A DNA stretch of 7,752 bases, from NCBI RefSeq assembly GCF_937898925.1, contig NZ_CALDKF010000076.1, positions 1 to 7,752 on the forward strand, given 5' to 3'. The translations under genes and the position numbers were made by a program. How positions within the stretch are numbered: the first letter of the stretch is position 1; the number at the start of each line of letters is the position of its first letter. A model generated the notes under the pieces. That model ran no database searches and was not told the DNA's origin. It saw only the letters and a program-made list of their open reading frames with translations. Origin of the DNA: an uncultured Methanobrevibacter sp. Its GTDB lineage: Archaea > Methanobacteriota > Methanobacteria > Methanobacteriales > Methanobacteriaceae. Below are positions 1 through 5,795 of this stretch, piece by piece.

Positions 1-3
1 ATA

Positions 4-810
4 CTAAAAACCATTAAAATTACAATTCACAACATGACAGAAGTCATCATAATCAAAACCATAACCCGGTTCATATTTATAGCATATCGCACCACCCCAA
101 GATGCATCATTGCCAGTAAAATTACAATTTACAGCAGAACCGCCATATATAGCACCACCATACATTGCATAATTATCATTAAATGAACAATTCACAGCAG
201 AACCATTAGCACCAGACCAGTAAATAGCACCACCATACTGATTTGCATTATTATCATTAAAAATGCAATTTACAGCAGAACCATTTGCACCAGACCAGTA
301 AATAGCACCACCATAAATATCCTCAACATCATTAATATATGTTGCTTTACCATTTTTAAAAGTAATATTATTGATTATGACATTGTCAGCAGTGATATTG
401 AATATACGTGCTTTGTTTGATCCGTCAATAGTTATGCCATTTCCATTAATGGTTACAGAACGGTTTATGACAATTCCCTTTTCAAACTTAGACCCGGAAT
501 CACCGAAAGTATAATCTCTTGTTAACTCAATTATAGAATCCTCATTGCCATTAATGGCGTGTTCTAATTGGTAAAATGTTCCTGGGTCTTCTGATAGTTC
601 TGCTTCTCCATCTGCCTTGGCTAAAACATCGCCATCATCATTTTCATAAGAAATAAGTTCTTCATCAGAACTGCTCAAAGCACCAATATCATCAATGCTT
701 TCATCCAAAATAGAATTATCGCTTGCAGCATCATCTAAAGCACTAATAGACGAAATGCTAATAAAGCCAACGAGCAATATTACTAAAAAAATAAACTTTT
801 TATCTAGCAT
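4..810 (-). CDS. Adhesin-like secreted protein with beta-helix (Pmp-type) repeats, apparently truncated
   Basis: This is a 268-aa protein. It opens with a typical signal peptide: lysines at 4-5, a hydrophobic core at about 6-20, and likely cleavage near Ala24. An acidic Asp/Ser/Glu-rich stretch follows (25-75), then the start of a right-handed beta-helix (about 80-268). Rungs such as VINRSVTINGNGITIDG lead into repeated GGAIY...AVNC.FNDN units near 167, 192, 218 and 239. Such repeats are characteristic of the large adhesin-like protein families of Methanobrevibacter, which are exported and thought to mediate attachment; that role is inferred from the family. The start is supported by GGAG at 820-823, nine bases upstream. 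The protein ends with TAG in the middle of a rung, with no cell-wall or C-terminal anchoring region. Family members are usually far longer, so a nonsense or frameshift break is likely. The gene lies downstream of the por operon, in the same direction, but has its own promoter. Confidence 0.85.
   Translation of the reverse strand: MLDKKFIFLVILLVGFISISSISALDDAASDNSILDESIDDIGALSSSDEELISYENDDGDVLAKADGEAELSEDPGTFYQLEHAINGNEDSIIELTRDYTFGDSGSKFEKGIVINRSVTINGNGITIDGSNKARIFNITADNVIINNITFKNGKATYINDVEDIYGGAIYWSGANGSAVNCIFNDNNANQYGGAIYWSGANGSAVNCSFNDNYAMYGGAIYGGSAVNCNFTGNDASWGGAICYKYEPGYGFDYDDFCHVVNCNFNGF
188..315. repeat. Tandem 78-bp repeat inside the adhesin-like gene
   Basis: Positions 188-237 and 266-315 match at 48 of 50 bases, and the similarity extends leftward to 172 and 250 with a few changes. 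The unit encodes GGAIYWSGANGSAVNC.FNDN, one 26-residue beta-helix rung. A third, shorter and more diverged copy lies near 124-165 and lacks the WSGAN segment. Near-identical adjacent rungs imply recent internal duplication. Confidence 0.85.
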
Positions 811-819
811 ATCCCATCT

Positions 820-866
820 CTCCTAATGTTTAGTTAATAATATCTATTCAACTATAATTATATAAT
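820..866 (-). promoter_or_regulatory. Promoter and ribosome binding site of the adhesin-like gene
   Basis: On the minus strand, ATTATATAAT at 857-866 is a plausible TATA element about 25 bases upstream of an expected transcript start near 835. GGAG at 820-823 lies nine bases before the ATG at 808-810. The leader would be only about 25 bases. The TATA element is less canonical than that of the por operon or the tRNA genes. Confidence 0.45.
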
Positions 867-930
867 ATTTACTAAGAATAGTGAATAAATCGTGAGAAAA
901 GAGAAATATCTATAAAAATTAATTAATAAA

Positions 931-980
931 TTAGTAAAAAATAGTAAAAATAGTAAAAATAGTTAAAAAATAGTTTAAAA
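931..980. repeat. Short tandem repeat of about five TAGTAAAAA units downstream of porF
   Basis: Five imperfect copies of tagtaaaaa (unit lengths 9-11) run from 932 to 980. On the minus strand, downstream of porF, they read as repeated CUAUUUUU runs. That may reinforce termination of the por transcript, because archaeal RNA polymerase stops at U-rich tracts. It may also be simple low-complexity sequence. Confidence 0.5.
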
Positions 981-1026
981 TAAAATAAAAAAAGAGAATT
1001 TTTAAAGAAATTAATCTTTAAAAATT
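977..1026 (-). terminator. Terminator of the por operon: perfect 12-bp hairpin plus U-rich tract
   Basis: Positions 997-1008 (aatttttaaaga) and 1015-1026 (tctttaaaaatt) are perfect reverse complements around a six-base loop. The outer arm overlaps the porF stop codon at 1025-1027. On the minus strand the hairpin is followed by CTCTTTTTTTATTTTATTTT. A stem directly after the last gene with a U-rich tail is good evidence for the operon's end, although the stem is almost all A/U. Confidence 0.75.
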
Positions 1027-1453
1027 ACTTGAGTAAAGTTTGAATTTTCTTAAATCCTTCGGATATTTTATCCTGTTTATCATGAATTATCTTTTCTGTA
1101 TCATTTGTGAGCGCATGAGTTGGACAAGCTTCAACACATTGTTGAGTGTCATAGCCTTCACAGAGATCACATTTGGTAGCTTGACCTATTTCATTAATGG
1201 TGATGGCTCCAATGGGACATACACTGTGACATAGTCCACAACCAATACATTTCTCTTGCTTGATAGTGATTGCTCCACCTAAAGCTACAATAGCTCCTTT
1301 TGGACATACAGCAAGACAAGGTGCTTTTTCAGGACTGCAATGCATACAGAATAAAGGGACACCATCATGAACACGAATTGCATTGTTAGGACAATTACGT
1401 TCACAAAGTCCACAATCTACACAAAGTTCTGGGTTAACTTTTAATTCATCCAT
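1025..1453 (-). CDS. porF: PorF, four-cluster ferredoxin-like subunit of pyruvate:ferredoxin oxidoreductase
   Basis: This 142-aa iron-sulfur protein has sixteen cysteines in four [4Fe-4S] sets. CxxCxxCxxxCP is at 11-21 and again at 69-79. CMHC...CLAVCP is at 36-50, and CDLC...CVEACP is at 95-110. A short Lys-rich tail follows. It is the last gene of the por operon. In methanococci porE and porF accompany porCDAB and support the anabolic pyruvate oxidoreductase, most likely by passing electrons between a donor and the enzyme; that role is inferred here from order and motifs. The frame has an ATG seven codons upstream (1474), overlapping porE. I prefer the ATG at 1451-1453 because GAGGTG at 1459-1464 lies five bases before it, which leaves a 10-base gap after porE. 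The assignment of E versus F rests on operon order. Confidence 0.9.
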   Translation of the reverse strand: MDELKVNPELCVDCGLCERNCPNNAIRVHDGVPLFCMHCSPEKAPCLAVCPKGAIVALGGAITIKQEKCIGCGLCHSVCPIGAITINEIGQATKCDLCEGYDTQQCVEACPTHALTNDTEKIIHDKQDKISEGFKKIQTLLK

Positions 1454-1458
1454 TTCAA

Positions 1459-1464
1459 CACCTC
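1459..1464 (-). promoter_or_regulatory. Ribosome binding site deciding the porF start
   Basis: GAGGTG on the minus strand lies five bases before the ATG at 1451-1453. It falls inside the alternative N-terminal extension starting at 1474, so the shorter PorF is favoured. The site touches the porE stop codon (1464-1466), which suggests translational coupling. Confidence 0.7.
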
Positions 1465-1964
1465 TATTCTCCATCTAATGGTTTTCTAGCTCTTGTATCA
1501 GTTGTAATGACACTGAGAAGACCTTTCTTCTTAGCCGGTTTATCCAAGCCATAGATTTTTTCAATGTGTTCTTTTTGTTTCCTTTTGATGACATTTGCAA
1601 TGTCATGAACTGCAATAGCTCTTTTGGAACAAGCTTTAACACATGCAGGACCTTCTTCTCTGTCTGCACAATGATTACATTTGTGAGCATTGCTGTATTG
1701 AATGCTGATTGCACCAAACGGGCAAGCCATTGCACAGAAACCACAAGCAATACATTTAGTTACATCTACTCCTAAATTGCTCATTGCACCTGTTGGACAA
1801 ATGATCTCACACGGAGCATCCTCACATTGTTGACAACGAATAGGGAAATAGGAACCGTCTAATTCATGAATAGTGATTCTAGGAACTCCATGGACTCCTT
1901 CACATGCTTTTTCGCAATCCTGGCATCCATCACATAATTCATTATCTACTATTAATTTCTCCAA
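1464..1964 (-). CDS. porE: PorE, four-cluster ferredoxin-like subunit of pyruvate:ferredoxin oxidoreductase
   Basis: This 166-aa protein carries sixteen cysteines in four [4Fe-4S] sets: C11/C14/C17/C21, C44/C47/C52/C56, C71/C74/C77/C81 (CIACGFCAMACP) and C96/C99/C108/C112. The layout resembles the DmsB/HycB/CooF class of electron-transfer subunits. A charged, cysteine-free tail (about 117-166) with a KPAKKKG segment follows. It probably relays electrons for PorABCD together with PorF; this is inferred from its place in the operon and known porEF linkage in methanogens. The fourth set has Ser after the last Cys instead of the usual Pro, which is tolerated in this class. The start codon is TTG (1962-1964), supported by AAGGAGGG at 1971-1978, six bases away, overlapping the porB stop codon. 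The short gap to porB (12 bases) fits coupled translation. Confidence 0.9.
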   Translation of the reverse strand: MEKLIVDNELCDGCQDCEKACEGVHGVPRITIHELDGSYFPIRCQQCEDAPCEIICPTGAMSNLGVDVTKCIACGFCAMACPFGAISIQYSNAHKCNHCADREEGPACVKACSKRAIAVHDIANVIKRKQKEHIEKIYGLDKPAKKKGLLSVITTDTRARKPLDGE

Positions 1965-1970
1965 TAGAGA

Positions 1971-1978
1971 CCCTCCTT
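1971..1978 (-). promoter_or_regulatory. Strong ribosome binding site for the TTG start of porE
   Basis: AAGGAGGG on the minus strand lies six bases before TTG at 1962-1964 and overlaps the porB TAA at 1977-1979. The strong match to the 16S tail explains how a TTG codon can serve as the start, and its position couples porE to porB. Confidence 0.75.
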
Positions 1979-2843
1979 AGATACCTAATTCTTCACATTG
2001 ATTGTCAACGAATTCTTGGATTTCATTAATTTGTTCTTCTTTAAGATGTCTGAATCTTTTTTGAGCAGATAAGTATTCCACTACAGGTTTTCTTTCTTGA
2101 GGTCTGTAAGTTACTCTGAATTCACCGTTTTCAATTTCAAATAATCCCCATGCACCAGTTTCAACAGCAAGTCTACCTAATTGAATGGTCTGTTCAGGTT
2201 TGAATCCCCAACCGGTAGTACATGGCTGATGTAAGTGAATGTAAGCAGGACCTTTGGTTTCAGCTGCCTTTTTAACCTTTTTCATAAAGTCTTCAGGATA
2301 TGAAATTGATGCTGTAGCCACATATGGAATTCCATGAGCTGCCATGATGAAAGCCATGTTTTTCTTAGGCTTGTCTTCACCAAAGCTTAAATTACCTGCT
2401 GGTGAAGTGGTTGTTGATGCACCGTAAGGGGTAGCTCCACTTCTTTGAATACCAGTGTTCATGTAAGCTTCGTTATCGTAACAGATATAGGTTATGTCGT
2501 GACCTCTTTCCATTGCACCGGATAATGATTGGATACCGATATCAGCAGTACCACCGTCACCACCGAAAGCAACAACATTAACATCTTCTTTACCTTGAGC
2601 TTTCAATGCTCTTTCTACACCGGAAGCCACTGCACCTGCGTTTTCAAAAGCAACGTGAATCCATGGGACTTCCCATGCAGTTTCAGGATAAGGGGATGTC
2701 ATAACATCCAAACAACCAGTTGCACAAGCAACCACAGTGTTTCTGCCTAATGCCTTAAGAGCAAGCCTTACAGCAATAGCTGCTCCACAACCAGCACAGC
2801 CTCTGTGACCTGGTGCTAATAATTCTTCTTCAGGAAATTCCAT
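1977..2843 (-). CDS. porB: Pyruvate:ferredoxin oxidoreductase beta subunit (TPP and [4Fe-4S] binding)
   Basis: The beta subunit of the four-subunit pyruvate synthase is 288 aa here. It binds thiamine diphosphate and the proximal [4Fe-4S] cluster that receives or donates electrons at the active site. Cluster ligands are visible at C16, C19 and C44 (GHRGCAGCGAA, ATGCLD), with the fourth at C208 in QPCTTGWG. The TPP/Mg motif begins GGDGGTADIG at 94-103 and continues to the DNEAYMNTG segment at 123-131, where the Asn residues complete the metal site. Length and motifs match the family with no break. An ATG three codons further out (2850-2852) has GGAGG directly against it. The ATG at 2841-2843 has the same GGAGG at nine bases and is preferred. 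It begins one base after the porA stop, so it is coupled to porA. Confidence 0.96.
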   Translation of the reverse strand: MEFPEEELLAPGHRGCAGCGAAIAVRLALKALGRNTVVACATGCLDVMTSPYPETAWEVPWIHVAFENAGAVASGVERALKAQGKEDVNVVAFGGDGGTADIGIQSLSGAMERGHDITYICYDNEAYMNTGIQRSGATPYGASTTTSPAGNLSFGEDKPKKNMAFIMAAHGIPYVATASISYPEDFMKKVKKAAETKGPAYIHLHQPCTTGWGFKPEQTIQLGRLAVETGAWGLFEIENGEFRVTYRPQERKPVVEYLSAQKRFRHLKEEQINEIQEFVDNQCEELGI

Positions 2844-2844
2844 A

Positions 2845-3993
2845 TTATTCATCCTCCTTTAAGCCTAACCAAGTAACTTCTTTTACTGGATTTTTAGTTA
2901 ATTCTACAGCTTCTTCAATGTATTCAGGAATTACGTCTCTTCCACCTAAACCTAAAATGAAACCATAGGTTTCCTTGTGACATTTGGTTTTTATGTCTGC
3001 GAAAAGAGCTCCTCCAATACCGAATGAGAAGTTTTTATCAAGTACAGCCAATTTATCTGCGTTTTTGGTTATTTCATCAATTTCCTCGAATGGGAATGGT
3101 CTGTAGGATCTGATTTTCAAGAGACCTACTTTTTCGCCTTTTTCTCTTAAGTTGTCAACTACATATCTTACTGTACTTGCCATTGAACCCATACAGACTA
3201 AGATGATTTCTGCATCTTCACATAAGTAGCTTTCAGTTAATCCGTATTCTCTTCCGAATTTTTCACCGAATTCTGCACCTACTTCCTTGATTACTTCCAT
3301 TGACTTGTCCATAGCAACTTGCATGTCATGTCTTGCTTCTGTATAATATTCAGGGTCTGCAAAGTTACCTAAGGACATTGGTCTTTCAGGGTCAAGGTAA
3401 GCGAATTTAGGTACATATGGTTCAAGGAAGGTATCAACTTCAGCTTGTTCCAATAAGTCTACAGGTTCAACTGTGTGAGTTAAAATAAATCCGTCTAAAC
3501 ATACCATTACAGGTAACATAACTTCTTCATGCTCTGCAATTCTATATGCTTGAAGAATAGTGTCGAATCCTTCTTGAGCATTTTCCACATAAAGTTGAAT
3601 CCATCCTGCATCTCTTTGTGCGATGGAATCTTGTTGATCGTTCCAAATGTTTAATGGAGCAGAAATTGCCCTGTTTGCATCTGCCATTACTATTGGAGCT
3701 CTCATACCTGCAGCTGCAAACAATATTTCATGCATTAACATTAAACCTTGAGATGAAGTAGCAGTAAATACTCTTACTCCTGCTTCGGAAGCTCCTAAAG
3801 TAGCACTAATTGCACTGTGTTCAGATTCTACTCTAATGTACTCTGCATCTAAATCCCCATCTGCAACGAATTGTGCGAGGTATTCAGATATGGTAGTTTG
3901 AGGAGTAATAGGGTAAACAGGAACAACTTGTGGTTTTGCTAACTTTACAGCTTCTGCAACTGCTCTATTTGTTGTCATAATTTCTTTTGCCAT
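2845..3993 (-). CDS. porA: Pyruvate:ferredoxin oxidoreductase alpha subunit
   Basis: This 382-aa alpha subunit pairs with PorB to form the active site for acetyl-CoA + CO2 + reduced ferredoxin to pyruvate + CoA, and the reverse. Residues 1-230 form the pyrimidine-binding domain, with YPITPQTTISE at 27-37 and ESEHSA at 56-61, whose Glu is of the type that activates the TPP pyrimidine ring. The DANRAISAPLNIWNDQQD segment at 105-122 is typical of pyruvate-type enzymes. A second, transketolase-C-like domain spans about 255-382 and contains VCMGSMASTVRYV and the GLGGRDV motif at 348-354. The start has GGAG at 4002-4005, eight bases upstream. The last codons contain the porB ribosome binding site. 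The gap to porD is 40 bases. Nothing in it looks damaged. Confidence 0.97.
   Translation of the reverse strand: MAKEIMTTNRAVAEAVKLAKPQVVPVYPITPQTTISEYLAQFVADGDLDAEYIRVESEHSAISATLGASEAGVRVFTATSSQGLMLMHEILFAAAGMRAPIVMADANRAISAPLNIWNDQQDSIAQRDAGWIQLYVENAQEGFDTILQAYRIAEHEEVMLPVMVCLDGFILTHTVEPVDLLEQAEVDTFLEPYVPKFAYLDPERPMSLGNFADPEYYTEARHDMQVAMDKSMEVIKEVGAEFGEKFGREYGLTESYLCEDAEIILVCMGSMASTVRYVVDNLREKGEKVGLLKIRSYRPFPFEEIDEITKNADKLAVLDKNFSFGIGGALFADIKTKCHKETYGFILGLGGRDVIPEYIEEAVELTKNPVKEVTWLGLKEDE
2853..2857 (-). promoter_or_regulatory. Ribosome binding site of porB, inside the end of porA
   Basis: GGAGG on the minus strand sits nine bases before the ATG at 2841-2843 and directly against the ATG at 2850-2852. 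Zero spacing is not workable, so it selects the later start. It encodes part of the last residues of PorA. Confidence 0.7.
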
Positions 3994-4033
3994 AAAATTT
4001 TCTCCACTCTTATTTTTTCTTTTAATAGCTTAG

Positions 4034-4276
4034 CTATTCTATTTCCATTTTAATAGCTTGAACTGGGCATTCTACTTTACAAATACCGCAACCTTTACAA
4101 TAATCATAATCTATATCATGGTCTTTGTTTACGCATCCTTCTGGACAGAACATGATACAGTTATCACAATCTACACAAGCTTCTTTATCAAGGATTGGTT
4201 TAAAAGTTCTCCAACTCCCTGTTTTGTTTTTACGTGTACTTCCAGGTTCACTAATTGCACATCCAATAGAAACCAT
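4034..4276 (-). CDS. porD: Pyruvate:ferredoxin oxidoreductase delta subunit (2x[4Fe-4S] ferredoxin domain)
   Basis: The 80-aa delta subunit connects the PorB cluster to external ferredoxin. Its N-terminal segment, with GSTRKNKTGSWRTFKPILD (12-30), is the family's lead-in. Two [4Fe-4S] motifs follow: C34/C37/C40/C44 (CVDCDNCIMFCP) and C60/C63/C66/C70 (CKGCGICKVECP). The size is normal for archaeal PorD. The ATG at 4274-4276 is preceded by AAAGGTGAT, with GGTGA at 4281-4285 four bases away. It is the second gene of the operon, 42 bases after porC and 40 before porA. The extra Cys6 and Cys48 are not obviously cluster ligands. Confidence 0.95.
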   Translation of the reverse strand: MVSIGCAISEPGSTRKNKTGSWRTFKPILDKEACVDCDNCIMFCPEGCVNKDHDIDYDYCKGCGICKVECPVQAIKMEIE

Positions 4277-4318
4277 TTAATCACCTTTCATAAATTAATA
4301 AATTTTAAATACAGCCAC

Positions 4319-4840
4319 CTAAGCCATATCGTAAGCTTTTTGAGCTGCTACTGCGTTTTTCTCTCCAATTGGACCTGGGAAAGTTTCCTTAATTACTTCA
4401 ATAAGTGATTCAATACTTACTTCACCGGTCTTCTTAGCAAAGTATCCTAAAATAATGGTGTTTACAATGTTTACACCTAAAATTTCAAGTGCAATGCCTG
4501 TTGCATCCACATCAAATACCTTGTGACTTGCTGATTCGACCTTTTCATGAGTATTTATAATAACTTCACCATCTTCTTTCAATCCAGAATAAACATCGAC
4601 AACACTTAAAAGACCATCGTCGAGAACTATCACATGATCAGGATTATAAACCTGATATCTTAAATTGATAGGTTCGCTATCGATTCTGGTAAATGCCATA
4701 ACCGGAGCCCCTCTTCTTTCTACACCGAAGAATGGGAACGCTTGAGAGTATTTACCATCTTTAAATGCTGCCTTAGCTAAAATCTCTGCTGCAGTTACAG
4801 CACCTTGTCCTCCACGTCCGTGGAAGCGAATTTCAATCAT
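4319..4840 (-). CDS. porC: Pyruvate:ferredoxin oxidoreductase gamma subunit
   Basis: The gamma subunit (173 aa from the preferred start) is the CoA-interacting domain of the four-subunit 2-oxoacid oxidoreductases; some databases call the same subunit porG. The glycine-rich [12 protein letters not shown] motif is at 8-19 and the [12 protein letters not shown] motif at 36-47, both hallmarks of the family. The length is complete. A longer reading starts at an ATG at 4853-4855, but the ribosome binding site GGAGG at 4849-4853 overlaps that codon and lies eight bases before the ATG at 4838-4840, so the shorter form is preferred. It is the promoter-proximal gene of porCDABEF and directly follows the promoter region. 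Confidence 0.95.
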
Positions 4841-4848
4841 TGATATTT

Positions 4849-4853
4849 CCTCC
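4849..4853 (-). promoter_or_regulatory. Ribosome binding site deciding the porC start
   Basis: GGAGG on the minus strand lies eight bases before the ATG at 4838-4840. The alternative upstream ATG (4853-4855) overlaps this site and has no site of its own. Confidence 0.75.
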
Positions 4854-4876
4854 ATTCTTTCATATACGATAATTAG

Positions 4877-4919
4877 TAAACATTGTATATACTATAACTT
4901 TTAATAAACATTGTATATA
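4877..4919 (-). promoter_or_regulatory. Promoter of the por operon with a 15-bp direct repeat and tandem TATA elements
   Basis: The string taaacattgtatata occurs at 4877-4891 and again at 4905-4919, exactly 28 bases apart. On the minus strand the outer copy ends a canonical archaeal TATA box, TTTATATA, at 4914-4921, predicting a start near 4890 and a leader of about 50 bases. The inner copy supplies a second TATA-like element, GTATATAC, at 4886-4893, predicting a start near 4863. The repeat could mean two promoters, or an operator that overlaps the TATA box and the start site. The repeat is seen directly; its function is inferred. Confidence 0.7.
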
Positions 4920-4928
4920 AATATGTTG

Positions 4929-4944
4929 ATTTATCATGATAAAT
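4929..4944. promoter_or_regulatory. 16-bp perfect palindrome upstream of the por TATA box
   Basis: ATTTATCATGATAAAT is its own reverse complement. It lies seven bases upstream of the por TATA box (4914-4921), where a regulator or the TFB contact would sit. Its core TATCATGATA recurs at 5225-5234 near tfs. It is a candidate operator; the binding protein is unknown. Confidence 0.4.
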
Positions 4945-5183
4945 TATTACAAATTATTATGAATTTCCCAAAATTTTCTCATAAATATTAGATGTGATGA
5001 AAAATAGTGCATCGGAATTTGAAAAAATTGATAAAATTATTGATAAAGATAAATAAAGTTAATAATAATATAAAAATTTATATTATAAGAAAATAATAAA
5101 GAAACTAGTAAAATATTGAAAAATAATTTTTATGGAAATTTCATTAAATATCATGGAAAATTATTGAATTTTTTATGAGGAAT

Positions 5184-5193
5184 TTTATAAATA
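5184..5193 (+). promoter_or_regulatory. Candidate TATA box for tfs
   Basis: TTTATAAATA is a reasonable archaeal TATA box. It would start transcription near 5215, giving a leader of about 95 bases that contains the palindrome TATCATGATA at 5225-5234. A weaker alternative is AAATTTATG at 5257-5265, which would give a leader of about 20 bases. I cannot decide between them from sequence. Confidence 0.35.
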
Positions 5194-5308
5194 CCATTAC
5201 AAATAATGATAAATTATTCAAAAATATCATGATAAAAATGATAGATTGGGAATGGTAAATTTATGAAAAAAATCTTTACAATAGAAACATAATTTTGGAG
5301 CAAAAATA

Positions 5309-5626
5309 ATGAGATTCTGTCCGGATTGCGGTAAGATACTGATACCAAAGAACAATAAGCTGGAATGTGATTGCGGATATGTGGAAGAAATATCCGATGA
5401 AGACATCAAGGAAGAGTATCAGTTCGAAGGAGAGCGAAAGAAAGAGGTTGGAGTCATTGTAACTGACAATAACAATGTAGCTCTTCCTACAAAAGAGATT
5501 ACCTGCTATAAATGCGGAGGAACAAAGGGATACTGGTGGACAGTCCAAACAAGATCTGCTGATGAGGCTCCAACATATTTCATCAGATGTGCAAAATGCG
5601 GTAACACCTGGAGAAGGTCCAATTAA
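5309..5626 (+). CDS. tfs: Transcription factor S (TFIIS/RPB9-like transcript cleavage factor)
   Basis: This 105-aa protein is archaeal TFS, which binds RNA polymerase and stimulates cleavage of the RNA 3' end so that backtracked complexes can resume. The N-terminal zinc ribbon uses C4, C7, C20 and C22. The linker (about 25-60) is acidic. The C-terminal TFIIS-type zinc ribbon uses C66, C69, C94 and C97. The catalytic acidic pair D85-E86 sits in TRSADEAPTYF, with CAKCGNTWR after it, so the cleavage function should be intact. The second pair in the N-terminal ribbon is CxC rather than CxxC. GGAG at 5297-5300, eight bases before the ATG, supports the start. Length is normal for TFS. It stands alone, divergent from porC and convergent with the membrane protein gene. 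Paralogues elsewhere in the genome cannot be excluded. Confidence 0.95.
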   Translation: MRFCPDCGKILIPKNNKLECDCGYVEEISDEDIKEEYQFEGERKKEVGVIVTDNNNVALPTKEITCYKCGGTKGYWWTVQTRSADEAPTYFIRCAKCGNTWRRSN

Positions 5627-5647
5627 AATTAATGGATTTTTTTAATT
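5621..5647 (+). terminator. Probable terminator of tfs
   Basis: AATTAAAA (5621-5628) and TTTTAATT (5640-5647) can pair around an 11-base loop. A run of seven T (5637-5643) lies directly after the stop codon at 5624-5626. The T-run alone fits archaeal termination; the A/U hairpin is weak. Confidence 0.5.
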
Positions 5648-5730
5648 AATAAAAATTTAAAAAAGCAATAAGATTTAATAAAATTATAGATTTAAAATAA
5701 TAAATTAATAAAGTAATAAAAATTAATAAA

Positions 5731-5763
5731 AAAAGAAAGCATATGGGAAAACATAGTTCCCAT
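5731..5763 (-). terminator. Terminator of the membrane protein gene
   Basis: On the minus strand ATGGGAA (5757-5763) pairs perfectly with TTCCCAT (5743-5749) around a seven-base loop. The following CTTTCTTTTTTTATT supplies the U-rich tail. The stem is the only GC-containing one in this convergent gap and lies 33 bases past the stop codon. Confidence 0.65.
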
Positions 5764-5795
5764 CATTTAAATTAAAAAAAATTACTCATTCTTAT

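Larger units (their letters stand above)
4856..5308. other. Divergent AT-rich regulatory region between porC and tfs
   Basis: These 453 bases separate two divergently transcribed genes. The left third holds the por promoter with its repeats and palindrome. The right third holds tfs promoter candidates and a related palindrome. The middle (about 4960-5180) is A/T-rich and holds no gene that I can support. The 13-base string atgataaattatt occurs at 4936-4948 and again at 5206-5218, so the two promoter regions share sequence. Confidence 0.6.

Noticed and set aside
1475..1750. 91-aa open frame on the minus strand overlapping porE in another frame
   Set aside because: It lies wholly inside porE, whose motifs are unmistakable, and has no recognisable domain of its own.
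2529..2750. 73-aa plus-strand frame within porB
   Set aside because: It is antisense to the conserved TPP-binding region and looks like a by-product of its composition.
4877..4919. Short direct repeats at 28-base spacing as a mini CRISPR array
   Set aside because: There are only two 15-base copies, they contain TATA elements, the spacer is too short, and there are no cas genes.
4997..5056. Possible 19-aa peptide (MKNSASEFEKIDKIIDKDK) in the por-tfs interval
   Set aside because: It is too short to judge, has only a weak GTG-rich lead-in and no domain. It may be chance in A/T-rich sequence.
5276..5548. 90-aa open frame antisense to tfs
   Set aside because: It is a mirror of the tfs coding sequence, with no ribosome binding site or family features.
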